A stretch of DNA of 64,000 nucleotides, from contig NZ_BAAAUT010000011.1 in NCBI RefSeq assembly GCF_039534085.1, positions 89,781 through 153,780 of the forward strand, read 5' to 3'. The translations under genes were made by a program, and so were the position numbers. Source of the stretch: Planomonospora_B alba. GTDB taxonomy: Bacteria > Actinomycetota > Actinomycetes > Streptosporangiales > Streptosporangiaceae. Positions 38,652 through 46,741 of the stretch are shown here, in pieces. The stretch's first letter is position 1; each line of letters starts with the position of its first letter. The notes beneath the pieces were generated by a model. It was not told where the DNA came from. It ran no database searches and was given only the letters and a program-made list of their open reading frames with translations.

Positions 38652-39512
38652 ATGCGCTGCTCCGCTCGTCTCGAACCCGTCTGGCGGTCCGGTCTGGCCG
38701 TGGCCGGCCTGTTCGCGTCCGTCTTCACCGTCCTGTTCGTGTCGCTGATCCCCGGCATGTCGACGGGCGTCTTCTACCTCGTGGCGGGGGCGGGGGTGAC
38801 GGCCTGCGCGATCGGCCTCACCTGGTGCGTGCAGCGCCTCGTGGAGGGCGACCCCTGGTCCGCGCTGGGGCTGACCTTCTCCCGCGCCTCGGCGGGCCGG
38901 ATGCTGCGCGGGACGGCGGCGGGACTCGCCGTGGTCGTCGCGGCCGACGCCCTGTGCGTGCTGGCCGGCGCGGCCGAGTGGGATCCGGACGCCTCCCTGG
39001 CGAGCGTGCCGGCCTGGCTGACGGTCATCGTCCCCTCGGCCCTGCTGGTGCAGGCCGTACCCGAGGAGCTGTGGTTCCGCGGCTACCTGTTCCGGCACCT
39101 GCGCGCGTCGCTGCCGCTGGGGGCGGCGGTCGCGATCACCTCCGTCCTGTTCGGGATGCTGCACCTGGTCTCCTCCGGCGGGACCGGAGCGGCGGCGGAG
39201 AAGCCGCTCTACGTGCTGCAGGCGGTCGCGTTCGGGTTCATGCTCGCCGCCTGCCGGATCGCCACCGGCGACCTGTGGCTCGCCGTCGGCTTCCACGCGG
39301 GGTACTGCATGCTGAACGAGCGGCTGGTCACGGCCGGTGAGGGGCTCGTCCCCGTCGAGCTGCTCTGCCTGGCCGCCGTGCTGGCCGGTGCGGCGCTGCT
39401 CACCCTGCGCCGCTCGCTGCGCCGTGTCCACCGGGGCCCGGGCGCCCTGTCCGCCGCCCCGGTCGAGCGGGTGCCCGCCGAGGAGCGCACGCCGGCCGGC
39501 TCCGGGGTGTGA
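38652..39512 (+). CDS. CPBP-family intramembrane metalloprotease
   Basis: This 286-aa protein has about eight membrane segments and the CPBP (Abi) motifs: EELWFRGYLFRHL with Glu138, Glu139 and Arg143, a histidine in FGMLHLVSS near 171, and HAGYC near 217. Family members cleave prenylated or membrane peptides and are often linked to bacteriocin immunity or regulated proteolysis. There is no adjacent bacteriocin gene. The start ATG at 38652 gives an N-terminal basic stretch and a first helix from residue 15. A stand-alone housekeeping role cannot be excluded. Confidence 0.9.
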   Translation: MRCSARLEPVWRSGLAVAGLFASVFTVLFVSLIPGMSTGVFYLVAGAGVTACAIGLTWCVQRLVEGDPWSALGLTFSRASAGRMLRGTAAGLAVVVAADALCVLAGAAEWDPDASLASVPAWLTVIVPSALLVQAVPEELWFRGYLFRHLRASLPLGAAVAITSVLFGMLHLVSSGGTGAAAEKPLYVLQAVAFGFMLAACRIATGDLWLAVGFHAGYCMLNERLVTAGEGLVPVELLCLAAVLAGAALLTLRRSLRRVHRGPGALSAAPVERVPAEERTPAGSGV

Positions 39513-39593
39513 CGGTACGGCGCGGCGCGCGTGGTTCGCGCGGATTCTCCGGGGCACGGTGGACCATGGAGGGTTCGCTGGAAGGAGAGCGCG

Positions 39594-40166
39594 ATGCGCG
39601 GGCTCGTGTGGATGAAGGACGAGGGGGCCGAGTACGCCGAGGCGGACTTCTCGTCGGGGTTGACGGCGGTCGGCGTGGCGATCGGGACGGACCCGGTGCC
39701 CTACCGCCTGGAGTACTCCCTGCGCACCTCGGCCGACTACGTGACGGAACTGCTGAGCGTGCGGGCGCACGGCGCGGGCTGGGCGCGCGCCCTCGACCTG
39801 CGGCGCGGCACCGACGGCATCTGGTCCTGCGAGACCAAGTGCGAGGGCTCCCTGGACGGCCCGGAGCCCGGCGGTGACATGGCGGGCCTCAACGACGCGC
39901 TCGACTGCGACCTGGCGCTGTCGCCGATGACCAACACCATGCCGGTGCTCCGCCACGGGCTGCTGAAGAGCCAGGGGCGGATGGGCTTCGTCATGGCGCT
40001 GGTCCAGGTGCCCCACCTGCACGTGGTCCACCACCCGCAGAGCTACACGCATCTCGGCCCGGACTCCGTGCGCTACGAGAGCGAGGGCTTCAGCGCCGAC
40101 CTGGTCTACGACGGCGACGGCGTCGTCACCGACTACCCGGGCTTGGCGAGGCTGGCGGTCCGCTGA
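39594..40166 (+). CDS. Glycolipid-binding family protein
   Basis: This 190-aa cytoplasmic protein matches the putative glycolipid-binding family (PF06475 type). It contains EYAEADFSSGLTAVGVAIGT near the start, DLRRGTDGIWSCETKCEGSL around residue 64, and CDLALSPMTNTMPVLRHGLL near 103, ending with YESEGFSADLVYDGDGVVTD. The ATG at 39594 has AAGGAGAG six bases upstream. The family is named from a structural homologue of Pseudomonas PA1994, which resembles lipoprotein-localisation folds; the natural ligand is not established. It stands alone between CPBP and NUDIX genes in the same direction. Confidence 0.87.
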   Translation: MRGLVWMKDEGAEYAEADFSSGLTAVGVAIGTDPVPYRLEYSLRTSADYVTELLSVRAHGAGWARALDLRRGTDGIWSCETKCEGSLDGPEPGGDMAGLNDALDCDLALSPMTNTMPVLRHGLLKSQGRMGFVMALVQVPHLHVVHHPQSYTHLGPDSVRYESEGFSADLVYDGDGVVTDYPGLARLAVR

Positions 40167-40282
40167 TCCGCGCCGGCACCGTCCCGCGGGCGCTGCTGTA
40201 CAGTGCGGATCCGGGAGCACCGCGCCTTTCCGGACGTCCCGCCGGGAGCGGGCGGGGCGCGGGACCGCGGGGGGAGACGCGC

Positions 40283-40957
40283 GTGCCGAACGGGGTGCCG
40301 GGGATCGACGTGCCCGACCGGCGGGGCCGCACCGGGCTGGACCGGGCGGGGCGGGACCTGACCGGCAACCCCCGGGTGCGGGTGCGGGAGGTGGAGCTCC
40401 TGGCGTCCAGCTGGTACGTCCTGCGGAAGACGACCTTCGACTACCGGCGGGCGGACGGGACCTGGAGCGTGGAGGAGCGCGAGACCTACGACCGGGGCAA
40501 CGGCGCCACCGTGCTGCTCTACGACGCCGAGCGCGGGACGGTCCTGCTGACCCGGCAGTTCCGCTACCCCGTCTACGTCAACGGGCACCCGGACGGGATG
40601 CTGCTGGAGACCGCGGCGGGCCTGCTCGACGACGACGATCCGGAGACCGCGATCCGGCGCGAGGCCGCCGAGGAGACCGGCTACGAGATCGGCGAGGTCC
40701 GGCACGTCTTCGACGTCTACATGAGCCCGGGGTCGGTCACCGAGCGGGTGCACTTCTTCGCCGCGCCGTACCGGGCGGACCTCAGGGCCGGCGAGGGCGG
40801 CGGGCTGGCGGGCGAGGGCGAGGACATCGAGGTGGTCGAGCTGCCCTTCGCCGAGGCGCTGGAGATGGTCGCCTCGGGTGGGATCGCCGACGCCAAGACC
40901 ATCATGCTGCTGCAGTGGGCGGCGCTGTCCGGTCCGTTCGCCGGCCGAGATAGGTGA
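40283..40957 (+). CDS. NUDIX hydrolase, NudK-like sugar-nucleotide pyrophosphatase
   Basis: This 224-aa protein has the Nudix box GLLDDDDPETAIRREAAEET (residues 113-132) followed by GYEI, with the two-residue-longer spacing characteristic of NudK-type GDP-mannose hydrolases, and the upstream RQFRYPVYVNGHPDGMLLET. The GTG at 40283 follows GGGGGGAG. NudK converts GDP-mannose to mannose 1-phosphate and GMP; related actinobacterial proteins may act on ADP-ribose or other sugar nucleotides. Its 3' end overlaps the convergent GNAT gene by 56 bases, a long overlap for two otherwise unrelated genes. Confidence 0.88.
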   Translation: MPNGVPGIDVPDRRGRTGLDRAGRDLTGNPRVRVREVELLASSWYVLRKTTFDYRRADGTWSVEERETYDRGNGATVLLYDAERGTVLLTRQFRYPVYVNGHPDGMLLETAAGLLDDDDPETAIRREAAEETGYEIGEVRHVFDVYMSPGSVTERVHFFAAPYRADLRAGEGGGLAGEGEDIEVVELPFAEALEMVASGGIADAKTIMLLQWAALSGPFAGRDR

Positions 40958-41534
40958 GCGGGCCCGGGTCGGCGACCGCGATCTCGTGGAAGCCGAGCCG
41001 GTCGTAGAACGCGCGGGCCGCGGTGTTGGCGGTGACCATGCCGAGGTGGACGGCGGGCACGCCCTTGCCGTGCAGCGCGTCGAGGAAGGCGTGCATGAGT
41101 GCGCGGCCGTGTCCCCTGCCCTGGTGGGAGGGGAGCAGGTCGATGTGGAGGTGGGCCGGGTAGCCGGCCAGCTCGGGCAGGATCATGCGCTCCGGGCGGT
41201 ACATGAGGTCGATCATCGTCTCGCTGGGGGTGGTGGGCGGCCCGTCCAGGGCGGGGAAGCGCTCTCTCATCCGGGGCAGCCAGTTCTCCCGGTAGTTCCG
41301 GACGAAGGCGGCGGTGTCGGCGGTGCCGAGGACGTAGCCGACCGCGCGTTCCCCGTCGTCGAGCACGAAGGCCAGGTCCGGCTCCAGTTCGGCGTAGGGG
41401 GCGGCGAAGATGCTGGGCATCAGCTCCAGGTCGGGGTAGATGTGCCGGGAGTCCCCGCCCTCGTGGGCGGTGCGGACGCAGATGTCGTAGAGCGCGTCGC
41501 GGTCTTCGGGGCGGTACGGGCGGATGGTCGTCAT
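40902..41534 (-). CDS. GNAT-family N-acetyltransferase
   Basis: This 210-aa protein begins MTTIRPYRPEDRDALYDICV, and motif A is HLHIDLLPSHQGRGHGRALM near residue 135, with the acetyl-CoA pyrophosphate loop QGRGHG, then ANTAARAFYDRLGFHEI near 178. The start at 41534 is chosen over an ATG at 41543. The long middle insertion (YRENWLPRMRERFPALDGPP) resembles a subgroup of GNATs related to bacterial O-GlcNAcase-associated acetyltransferases, but the substrate is unknown. A LacI-type palindrome lies upstream. It shares 56 bases with the end of the NUDIX gene. Confidence 0.88.
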   Translation of the reverse strand: MTTIRPYRPEDRDALYDICVRTAHEGGDSRHIYPDLELMPSIFAAPYAELEPDLAFVLDDGERAVGYVLGTADTAAFVRNYRENWLPRMRERFPALDGPPTTPSETMIDLMYRPERMILPELAGYPAHLHIDLLPSHQGRGHGRALMHAFLDALHGKGVPAVHLGMVTANTAARAFYDRLGFHEIAVADPGPLTYLGRRTDRTAPPTAAA

Positions 41535-41555
41535 GGGGACCATGATGCTCTCTCG

Positions 41556-41567
41556 GAGAGCGCTCTC
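41556..41567. promoter_or_regulatory. GAGAGCGCTCTC palindrome, LacI-type operator
   Basis: The perfect 12-bp palindrome lies 22 bases upstream of the GNAT start. The centre AGCGCT with flanking GAG/CTC resembles operators of LacI-family sugar regulators in actinomycetes (CebR-like, GGGAGCGCTCCC). No LacI gene is in the window, so a distant regulator may use it. Confidence 0.55.
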
Positions 41568-41756
41568 ACAATATTTCGAGACAGGTGGCGGCCGGTGGCG
41601 CGGTGGCCGGTCCTCTGAGCCGATCCTCTGTAACGAAAGGGCGGCATCGGCGCCGGGGAGGCCGCGCCCGGCCTTCCCGGCCGCGGTCCGCGGGTAGATT
41701 CGGCCGGGGGGGCCGGGGGCGCCGGGGCCGCCCCGCCGACGGAGGACGGTGACCGC

Positions 41757-42248
41757 ATGATCGAGGTGAGGCTCCGGGGCTGGCGCCCCGACGACGTGCC
41801 CGCCGTGCTCGCCGCCTTCGCCGCGCCCGACATGGCGCAGCAGTCCGCCCGTCCGGTCGACACGCCCGAGGCGGCGCTGGAGTGGATGGCGTTCTGGGGG
41901 TTCCGGGACGACGCGCGGGCCTTCGCCGTCACGGCGGGCGGCGAGGTGGTCGGGAACGTCGCGGTGAGCAACATCGACGCGCACGACACGGGCTGGGTCT
42001 CCTACTGGACCTCCCCGCACGCCCGGGGCCGCGGCGTCGCGGCGGCGGCGACGCTCCTGCTGGCCGAGTGGGCGTTCCGGGAGCGCGGACTGTTCCGCCT
42101 CGAACTGGGGCACCGGCTGAACAACCCCGCCTCCTGCGCGGTGGCGGTCAAGGCGGGCTTCGCGGCCGAGGGGATCGAGCGGGCCAAGCTCAGGTACGGG
42201 CACGAGCGCTTCGACGTGGAGCGGCACGCCCGCCTGGCCACCGACTGA
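41757..42248 (+). CDS. RimJ/RimL-like GNAT acetyltransferase
   Basis: This 163-aa protein has the RimJ/RimL arrangement: IEVRLRGWRPDDVPAVLAAF at the start, WVSYWTSPHARGRGVAAAAT containing the acetyl-CoA loop ARGRGVA near residue 88, and HRLNNPASCAVAVKAGFAAE near 123. It most likely acetylates an N-terminus or an amino group on a small molecule. It faces a convergent DUF742 gene with a 61-base gap. No operon partners are evident. Confidence 0.9.
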   Translation: MIEVRLRGWRPDDVPAVLAAFAAPDMAQQSARPVDTPEAALEWMAFWGFRDDARAFAVTAGGEVVGNVAVSNIDAHDTGWVSYWTSPHARGRGVAAAATLLLAEWAFRERGLFRLELGHRLNNPASCAVAVKAGFAAEGIERAKLRYGHERFDVERHARLATD

Positions 42249-42309
42249 ACCCCGCCGCCTGCGAAAGGGGCCGGCGGGCCGTCCCGTAAGATCCGCGGGC
42301 CGCCCGCGC

Positions 42310-42660
42310 TCAGAGGGCCCGCAGACCGGCGAGGACGTCCCGGAGCAGGCTCTCCTGGATCACCGGGTCGGGCGACGCCTGCACGGTCACCAGCCCCGCG
42401 TCGCGCAGGTCGCCCAGGAGCACCCCGACCACGCCGACGGCCAGTCCGGTCTCCGACGCCAGCTCGGCCACCGAGACCGGACGCCGGCAGGCGGCCAGGA
42501 CCCGCCGGTGCTCCGGGGGCAGGTCCGCCGGGGCGGCCCTGATCGCCGTCACCGTGGCGATCAGGTCGAAGCGGGCCCCTGACGGGCGGGTCCGCCCCCG
42601 GGTGACCGTGTAGGGGCGCACGATCGGTCCGGCGTCCTGGTCGAGCCAGCGCTCTGTCAT
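42310..42660 (-). CDS. DUF742 conservon protein (CvnC-like)
   Basis: This 116-aa protein is the DUF742 component of actinobacterial conservons: VRPYTVTRGRTRPSGARFDL followed by EHRRVLAACRRPVSVAELAS and VGVLLGDLRDAGLVTV, a winged-helix-like fold. Its ATG overlaps the stop of the upstream sensor gene by four bases. In Streptomyces conservons the order is sensor, roadblock, DUF742, GTPase; here neither the roadblock nor the GTPase gene is present, and the next gene is convergent. The protein is therefore part of a reduced two-gene system. Confidence 0.9.
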   Translation of the reverse strand: MTERWLDQDAGPIVRPYTVTRGRTRPSGARFDLIATVTAIRAAPADLPPEHRRVLAACRRPVSVAELASETGLAVGVVGVLLGDLRDAGLVTVQASPDPVIQESLLRDVLAGLRAL

Positions 42661-44840
42661 CTCCCCTCGCCCTCCTCCTCGGCGCGGAGCCACCCCGCGC
42701 GGAACGACGTCAGCACGCTGCTCGGCTCGGCGGGCCCGCCACCGCCCGCCTGCCGTACCCGCGGGGGCGGTTCTCCGGGCGGCGGGGCCTGGTCCGGTAC
42801 GGCGCGCCGGACGCGTCGGGGCAGGCCGCCTTCCGTGGTCCCCGCGGCCGGGCCCGGGACGGTCCCGGTGCCGCCCCCCGCCGCGGGGCCGGCCCCGGGG
42901 ACGGGATCGCGGGCCTCGGCGGCGGTCCACCCGGCCGGCGGCCCGGCCTGCGGCTCCGCCCCGGACACCTCGGCCACCAGCGCCTCCGGGACGAGCACGA
43001 TCGCACTGGTGCCGCCGAACGGCGACGGGCGGAGGGAGACGCGGATGCCGTGCCGGGCGGCCAGCCGGCTCACGACGAACAGTCCCAGCCGGTCGCTGTC
43101 GGCCAGGTCGAACTCCGGGGGCTCGGCCAGCCGCGCGTTGAGCTCCGCCATCTCCTCCGGCTTCATGCCGAGGCCGCGGTCCTCCACCTCGATCGCGTAG
43201 CCCCGCGCGGCGGGCTCGCCGTGCACGCGGACCGGGGTGTTCGGCGGGGAGAAGATCGTGGCGTTCTCCACCAGCTCGGCGACCAGGTGGATGACGTCGG
43301 TGGCCACCGTGCCGACGAGCGCCGGGCCGTGCGGCACCTCGACCGTGACGCGGCGGTAGTCCTCCACCTCCTCGACGGCGGCGCGGACCACGTCGTAGAT
43401 CGCCACGGGCCTGCGCCAGCCGCGGCCGGGCACCGAACCCGACAGGATGATCAGGCCCTCGGCGTGGCGGCGCATGCGGGTGGTCAGGTGGTCCAGGGCG
43501 AACAGGTCCTCGAGGGTCTCCGGGTCGGTGGCCCGGCGCTCCATCGCCTCCAGCATGGCGAGCTGCCGGTGCAGCAGCGACTGGCTGCGCCTGGCCAGGT
43601 TGACGAAGACCTTGCCCACGCCCTTGCGCATCTCGGCCTGGCCGACGGCCGCCTCGACGGCCGTGCGCTGGACGGAGGAGAACGCCTCGCCGACGCGCAC
43701 GATCTCCGCGGTGGTGCCGTAGTTCAGCTCGGGGACCTCCGAGACCGCGCAGACGTCCTCGCCCTTGCGCAGCCGCGCGACCACGTCGGGCAGACGCCGG
43801 TCGGCGAGGTCGAGGGCGGCCCGCTGCAGGCCGACGAGCTCGGTGCCGATCCGGCGGCCGAAGCGGACCGAGACGAAGACGGACGCCGCGACCGCGACCA
43901 GGCCGAGACCGCCGGCGACGCCGATCTGCACCAGGGTGGCGGTGGCCATGGGGGCGGCGCGGTCGGCGATGCGCTGGCTGACGTCGCCGGCGACGCGGTC
44001 GAAGGCGTCGGCCAGCGTGACGGAGGCCGTCGCCCAGGAGGCGTCGGGCCGCGTGGAGGTGCGGAAGGCGCTCTCGATCCGCTCGAACTCGGCGTAGGCG
44101 TCGGTGCCCGCCAGTCGGGTGTAGGACGTCCGCAACCGGTCGTCGAGCTGCTGGGTGCCCACGGCGAACAGCAGCCTGCGGCCGGTGACCAGCTCGGCGA
44201 AGCGGGCGCGCTCCTGCGCGGTGATGGTCCCGGCGGCGACGGCCCCGGAGATCAGGGCGGTCTGCCGGCTCATCATCTCGCGGCTCCGCCCGACCACGGT
44301 GGTGGCCCGCACCTGGTCGATCAGGTCGATGTCGGCCGAGATCCGCAGCTTCTCGTAGACGTCGAAGGCCAGATCGATGATCCCGGTGTAGGCGTCGAGG
44401 GTCTGCAGCCGGCCGCTGGAGCGGCTGTCCACGCCGCTGCGGGCCTCGGTGAGCCGGTCCGTCGCGGCCAACAGCCGGACCACCCGCTCCCACAGCGGGG
44501 CCGGGATGTCGTCCCTGGCCTCAGTGGAGAGCCGTTCGAGCTCGGCGCGCGCGTTGTTGGTCTTGGTCCGCTGGGCGTCCAGGGCGGAGCGCGAGGCCGT
44601 GGCGTCGCCGAGGAGGGTCAGGGAGAGCAGCCGCTCGTGCTGGAGGGCGGTGGCGAGCGCGCGGGTGGGCACGGTCACGTGCTCGTGGACCCTGCTGACG
44701 ATGAGGAGTTCCTGGCCGCTCCGCAAGGTGATCGCCGCCGCGAACCCCCAGATGGCCACCAGGGAGACGAGGGGTACCAGGAGGAGGACGAAGATCTTCG
44801 TCTTGATCGAATGTTTGCGGGCGGCCACAATACCTCGCAT
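42657..44840 (-). CDS. Nitrate/nitrite-type sensor histidine kinase-like protein (CvnA-like)
   Basis: This 727-aa protein has an N-terminal membrane helix (IFVLLLVPLVSLVAIWGFAA), a helical NIT-type extracytoplasmic sensor (about 60-320, VTVPTRALATALQHERLLSL), a second membrane helix (IGVAGGLGLVAVAASVFVSV) and a HAMP-like linker. A HATPase domain follows with ELVENATIFSPPNTPV and VEDRGLGMKPEEMAELNARL (about 480-590), then a proline-rich cytoplasmic tail. No standard H-box is seen, as usual for CvnA proteins. It is followed by DUF742 with an ATGA overlap, skipping the roadblock gene that normally lies between. Signal and output are unknown. Confidence 0.9.
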   Translation of the reverse strand: MRGIVAARKHSIKTKIFVLLLVPLVSLVAIWGFAAAITLRSGQELLIVSRVHEHVTVPTRALATALQHERLLSLTLLGDATASRSALDAQRTKTNNARAELERLSTEARDDIPAPLWERVVRLLAATDRLTEARSGVDSRSSGRLQTLDAYTGIIDLAFDVYEKLRISADIDLIDQVRATTVVGRSREMMSRQTALISGAVAAGTITAQERARFAELVTGRRLLFAVGTQQLDDRLRTSYTRLAGTDAYAEFERIESAFRTSTRPDASWATASVTLADAFDRVAGDVSQRIADRAAPMATATLVQIGVAGGLGLVAVAASVFVSVRFGRRIGTELVGLQRAALDLADRRLPDVVARLRKGEDVCAVSEVPELNYGTTAEIVRVGEAFSSVQRTAVEAAVGQAEMRKGVGKVFVNLARRSQSLLHRQLAMLEAMERRATDPETLEDLFALDHLTTRMRRHAEGLIILSGSVPGRGWRRPVAIYDVVRAAVEEVEDYRRVTVEVPHGPALVGTVATDVIHLVAELVENATIFSPPNTPVRVHGEPAARGYAIEVEDRGLGMKPEEMAELNARLAEPPEFDLADSDRLGLFVVSRLAARHGIRVSLRPSPFGGTSAIVLVPEALVAEVSGAEPQAGPPAGWTAAEARDPVPGAGPAAGGGTGTVPGPAAGTTEGGLPRRVRRAVPDQAPPPGEPPPRVRQAGGGGPAEPSSVLTSFRAGWLRAEEEGEGR

Positions 44841-45016
44841 TACGGGTATGCGCGGTTAACAGTGCCGAAACTTTAGCAACGTGGAGCACTCCCGACCAGG
44901 GAGGCGAGTATCTTCCTGCCGGACGTCGGCGGAGGAGATGGTCACCTCCCCTTGAAGTGAGGCGGAACCCCGGGGCTTCCGGGCACGTCTTTTCTTGACG
45001 ATTAGGGGAGGCCCCC

Positions 45017-45361
45017 ATGAAGGAGATGGCGGAGCTGCTCGGGTCGCAGCTGGAACGCGCGGCCGGGCCGGCGCTGGCCAGGGGAGGCGAGCTGGAGCAG
45101 GCGGGAGCCGTGCAGCTGGTGAGGTTCGGCCCGCTGTGCGTGACCGCCGAGGTGGACGACGGCGCCGCGTGCGTGGAGTTCCGCAGGGACGCGGAGGACG
45201 CGCTGCGGTGGTTCTGCACCTGCGCCGAGGGCCGGCGGGGCGTGTTCTGCGCCCACTGCGCGGCGACCGCTCAGTCGGTCAGGAGGAAGACCGACAGGAA
45301 GGCCTTCTCCGGCGTGCCGTCGGCGACGGCCTCGGAGAGCACGGTCCGGATCGCGTCGTAG
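45017..45361 (+). CDS. Small SWIM-type zinc-finger protein
   Basis: This 114-aa protein has a SWIM-like metal site: Cys67, Cys69, Cys78 and His80 in WFCTCAEGRRGVFCAHCAA, matching CxCx(8)CxH. It begins MKEMAELLGSQLERAAGPAL. The ATG follows GGGGAGG at five bases, a strong ribosome binding site. The last 91 bases overlap the 3' end of the convergent barstar gene, and the C-terminal 25 residues (after SVRRKTD) look like antisense read-through, so the functional part may end near residue 88. SWIM domains bind DNA or proteins. No SNF2 helicase, their frequent partner, is nearby. Confidence 0.72.
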   Translation: MKEMAELLGSQLERAAGPALARGGELEQAGAVQLVRFGPLCVTAEVDDGAACVEFRRDAEDALRWFCTCAEGRRGVFCAHCAATAQSVRRKTDRKAFSGVPSATASESTVRIAS

Positions 45362-45630
45362 GCAGGCCGGTCGCAGTCGCGCAGCGCCGAGGTCTTCGAC
45401 CACACGAGCGCGTGCTCGCCCGGCGCCAGCCAGGACAGGTCGGTCAGGTGGTCGTACAGCGCGTCGAGGTTGTTGCCGAAGGTGTCCGGGAACGACAGCG
45501 CCTCGGCGATCGCCGCCATGGCCTCGGCCGAGGTGGTGACGCCCGAGCCGTCCAGCCGGTGGGGCGTGGCCGCGGCGATCCTCTCCTGGAAGGCCGCCTC
45601 GGGCCCCTCCTCGAACGTTCCCCTGGACAA
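45271..45630 (-). CDS. Barstar-family ribonuclease inhibitor-like protein
   Basis: This 119-aa protein shows the barstar core AMAAIAEALSFPDTFGNNLD then ALYDHLTDLSWLAPGEHALV and W (residues about 38-80), the region that contacts barnase. I chose a TTG start at 45630 because a nearly perfect ribosome binding site GGAGGTGA lies five bases upstream; longer GTG and ATG starts (up to 45735) remain possible. No barnase-type RNase gene accompanies it, so it is an orphan inhibitor, a common situation in actinomycetes where it may protect against a rival toxin or a distant RNase. It converges on the SWIM gene. Confidence 0.82.
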   Translation of the reverse strand: MSRGTFEEGPEAAFQERIAAATPHRLDGSGVTTSAEAMAAIAEALSFPDTFGNNLDALYDHLTDLSWLAPGEHALVWSKTSALRDCDRPAYDAIRTVLSEAVADGTPEKAFLSVFLLTD

Positions 45631-45742
45631 CGAGGTCACCTCCGCAGCCCGAAATCTCACGCGGGGGTAGCTACCCGTTCGCCCGGGGTGGAAACGGCCG
45701 GGAGCCCGCTCCGGCGGAATCCGGTGGACTTTCATTGTCTGG

Positions 45743-45753
45743 TTGTCTGACAA
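45743..45753. promoter_or_regulatory. TTGTCTGACAA, FadR/GntR-type operator
   Basis: TTGT-CTG-ACAA is a perfect 4-3-4 palindrome matching the FadR-subfamily GntR pattern, seven bases upstream of the EamA start codon. The FadR-type regulator encoded downstream is its obvious candidate ligand. A second TTGT just before it (45736) may extend the site. Confidence 0.65.
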
Positions 45754-45760
45754 TGTTCCC

Positions 45761-46732
45761 ATGAAGCTCGCCGTTCTCGGCGCCGCCGTGCTCTGGGGCA
45801 CCGCGGGGACCGCCGGACTGCTCGTCACCGGAGTCGCCCCGGTCTCCGTCGCCGCCGCCCGCCTGGTGGTGGGCGGCCTGGTGCTGGCCGGCGCCGTGAC
45901 CCTGACCGCCGGCGCCGCCGTACGGGCGCTGCCCCGGCGGGGACTGCTCCTGGCGGCGGCCCTGGGAGTGGCCGCCTACCAGCTCTGCTACTTCGCCGCG
46001 ATCGACCGGACCGGCGTGGCCGTCGGCACCGTGGTCTCCATCGGCAGCGGCCCGGTCTTCACCGGTCTGCTCTCCTGGATCATCGACCGGGTGCCGCCCG
46101 GCGGGCGCTGGGCCGCGGCGACCGCGACGGCGGTCACGGGCTGCGCCGTGCTGAGCGGCGGAGGAGGGCAGGCGCGCGCGGACGGGATCCTGCTCGCGCT
46201 GCTCGGCGGGCTGATCTACGCCTGCTACGCGGTGGCCGCGGCCCGGGTGATCGGGGCGGGCGCGTCCTCCGACGCCGTCATGGCGGCGATGTTCGGCGGG
46301 GCGGCCGTGGTCATGCTCCCGGTCCTGCTCTGGTCCGGGGCCGGCTGGCTCACCGAGCCCCGCGGCCTGCTGGCCGCCCTCTACCTCGGCTGCGCCACCA
46401 CCGCCCTGGCCTATTTCCTGTACGGCAGGGGCCTGCGCACCACCCCGGTGGCGACCGCCGCCACCCTGGCCCTGGCCGAGCCCGCGGTGGCCGCGCTGCT
46501 CGGCGTCGCCGTCCTGGGCGAGCGGCTGACCCCGCTGTCGGCCGCGGGGCTGCTGCTGCTCGGGGCGGCGCTGGTCGTCGTCGCCCTGCCCGAGCGGCGG
46601 CCCGCTCCCCGGTCCGGGGAGCGGACCGGGGTCCGGGCAGCGGAGCGGGAGTCACCCGAGGGCGGCGGGAGCGGCGGGGCGGCCGAGGCGGTGCCCCGGA
46701 TCCGCGTCCCCGAGCCGGAGCCCCGGCAATAG
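45761..46732 (+). CDS. EamA-family DMT transporter
   Basis: This 323-aa protein has about ten membrane helices in two EamA repeats: LGAAVLWGTAGTAGLLVTGV at the start, VSIGSGPVFTGLLSWIIDRV in the first repeat and YFLYGRGLRTTPVATAATLA in the second. The C-terminal 40 residues form a charged tail. The ATG at 45761 was chosen over a TTG at 45743, which falls inside the operator. The GntR regulator follows after nine bases and the operator precedes, so the two form an autoregulated export unit. Metabolite or amino-acid efflux is the likely function. Confidence 0.9.
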   Translation: MKLAVLGAAVLWGTAGTAGLLVTGVAPVSVAAARLVVGGLVLAGAVTLTAGAAVRALPRRGLLLAAALGVAAYQLCYFAAIDRTGVAVGTVVSIGSGPVFTGLLSWIIDRVPPGGRWAAATATAVTGCAVLSGGGGQARADGILLALLGGLIYACYAVAAARVIGAGASSDAVMAAMFGGAAVVMLPVLLWSGAGWLTEPRGLLAALYLGCATTALAYFLYGRGLRTTPVATAATLALAEPAVAALLGVAVLGERLTPLSAAGLLLLGAALVVVALPERRPAPRSGERTGVRAAERESPEGGGSGGAAEAVPRIRVPEPEPRQ

Positions 46733-46741
46733 GCTCCTGGT

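Noticed and set aside
37215..40220. Minus-strand open frame of about 1000 codons across SGNH/GH16/CPBP genes.
   Set aside because: Crosses several well-supported plus-strand genes and has Pro/Gly/Arg-rich composition without any motif.
45017..45630. SWIM protein and barstar as toxin and antitoxin.
   Set aside because: They are convergent rather than co-transcribed, and the SWIM protein has no RNase features; only an orphan inhibitor is supported.
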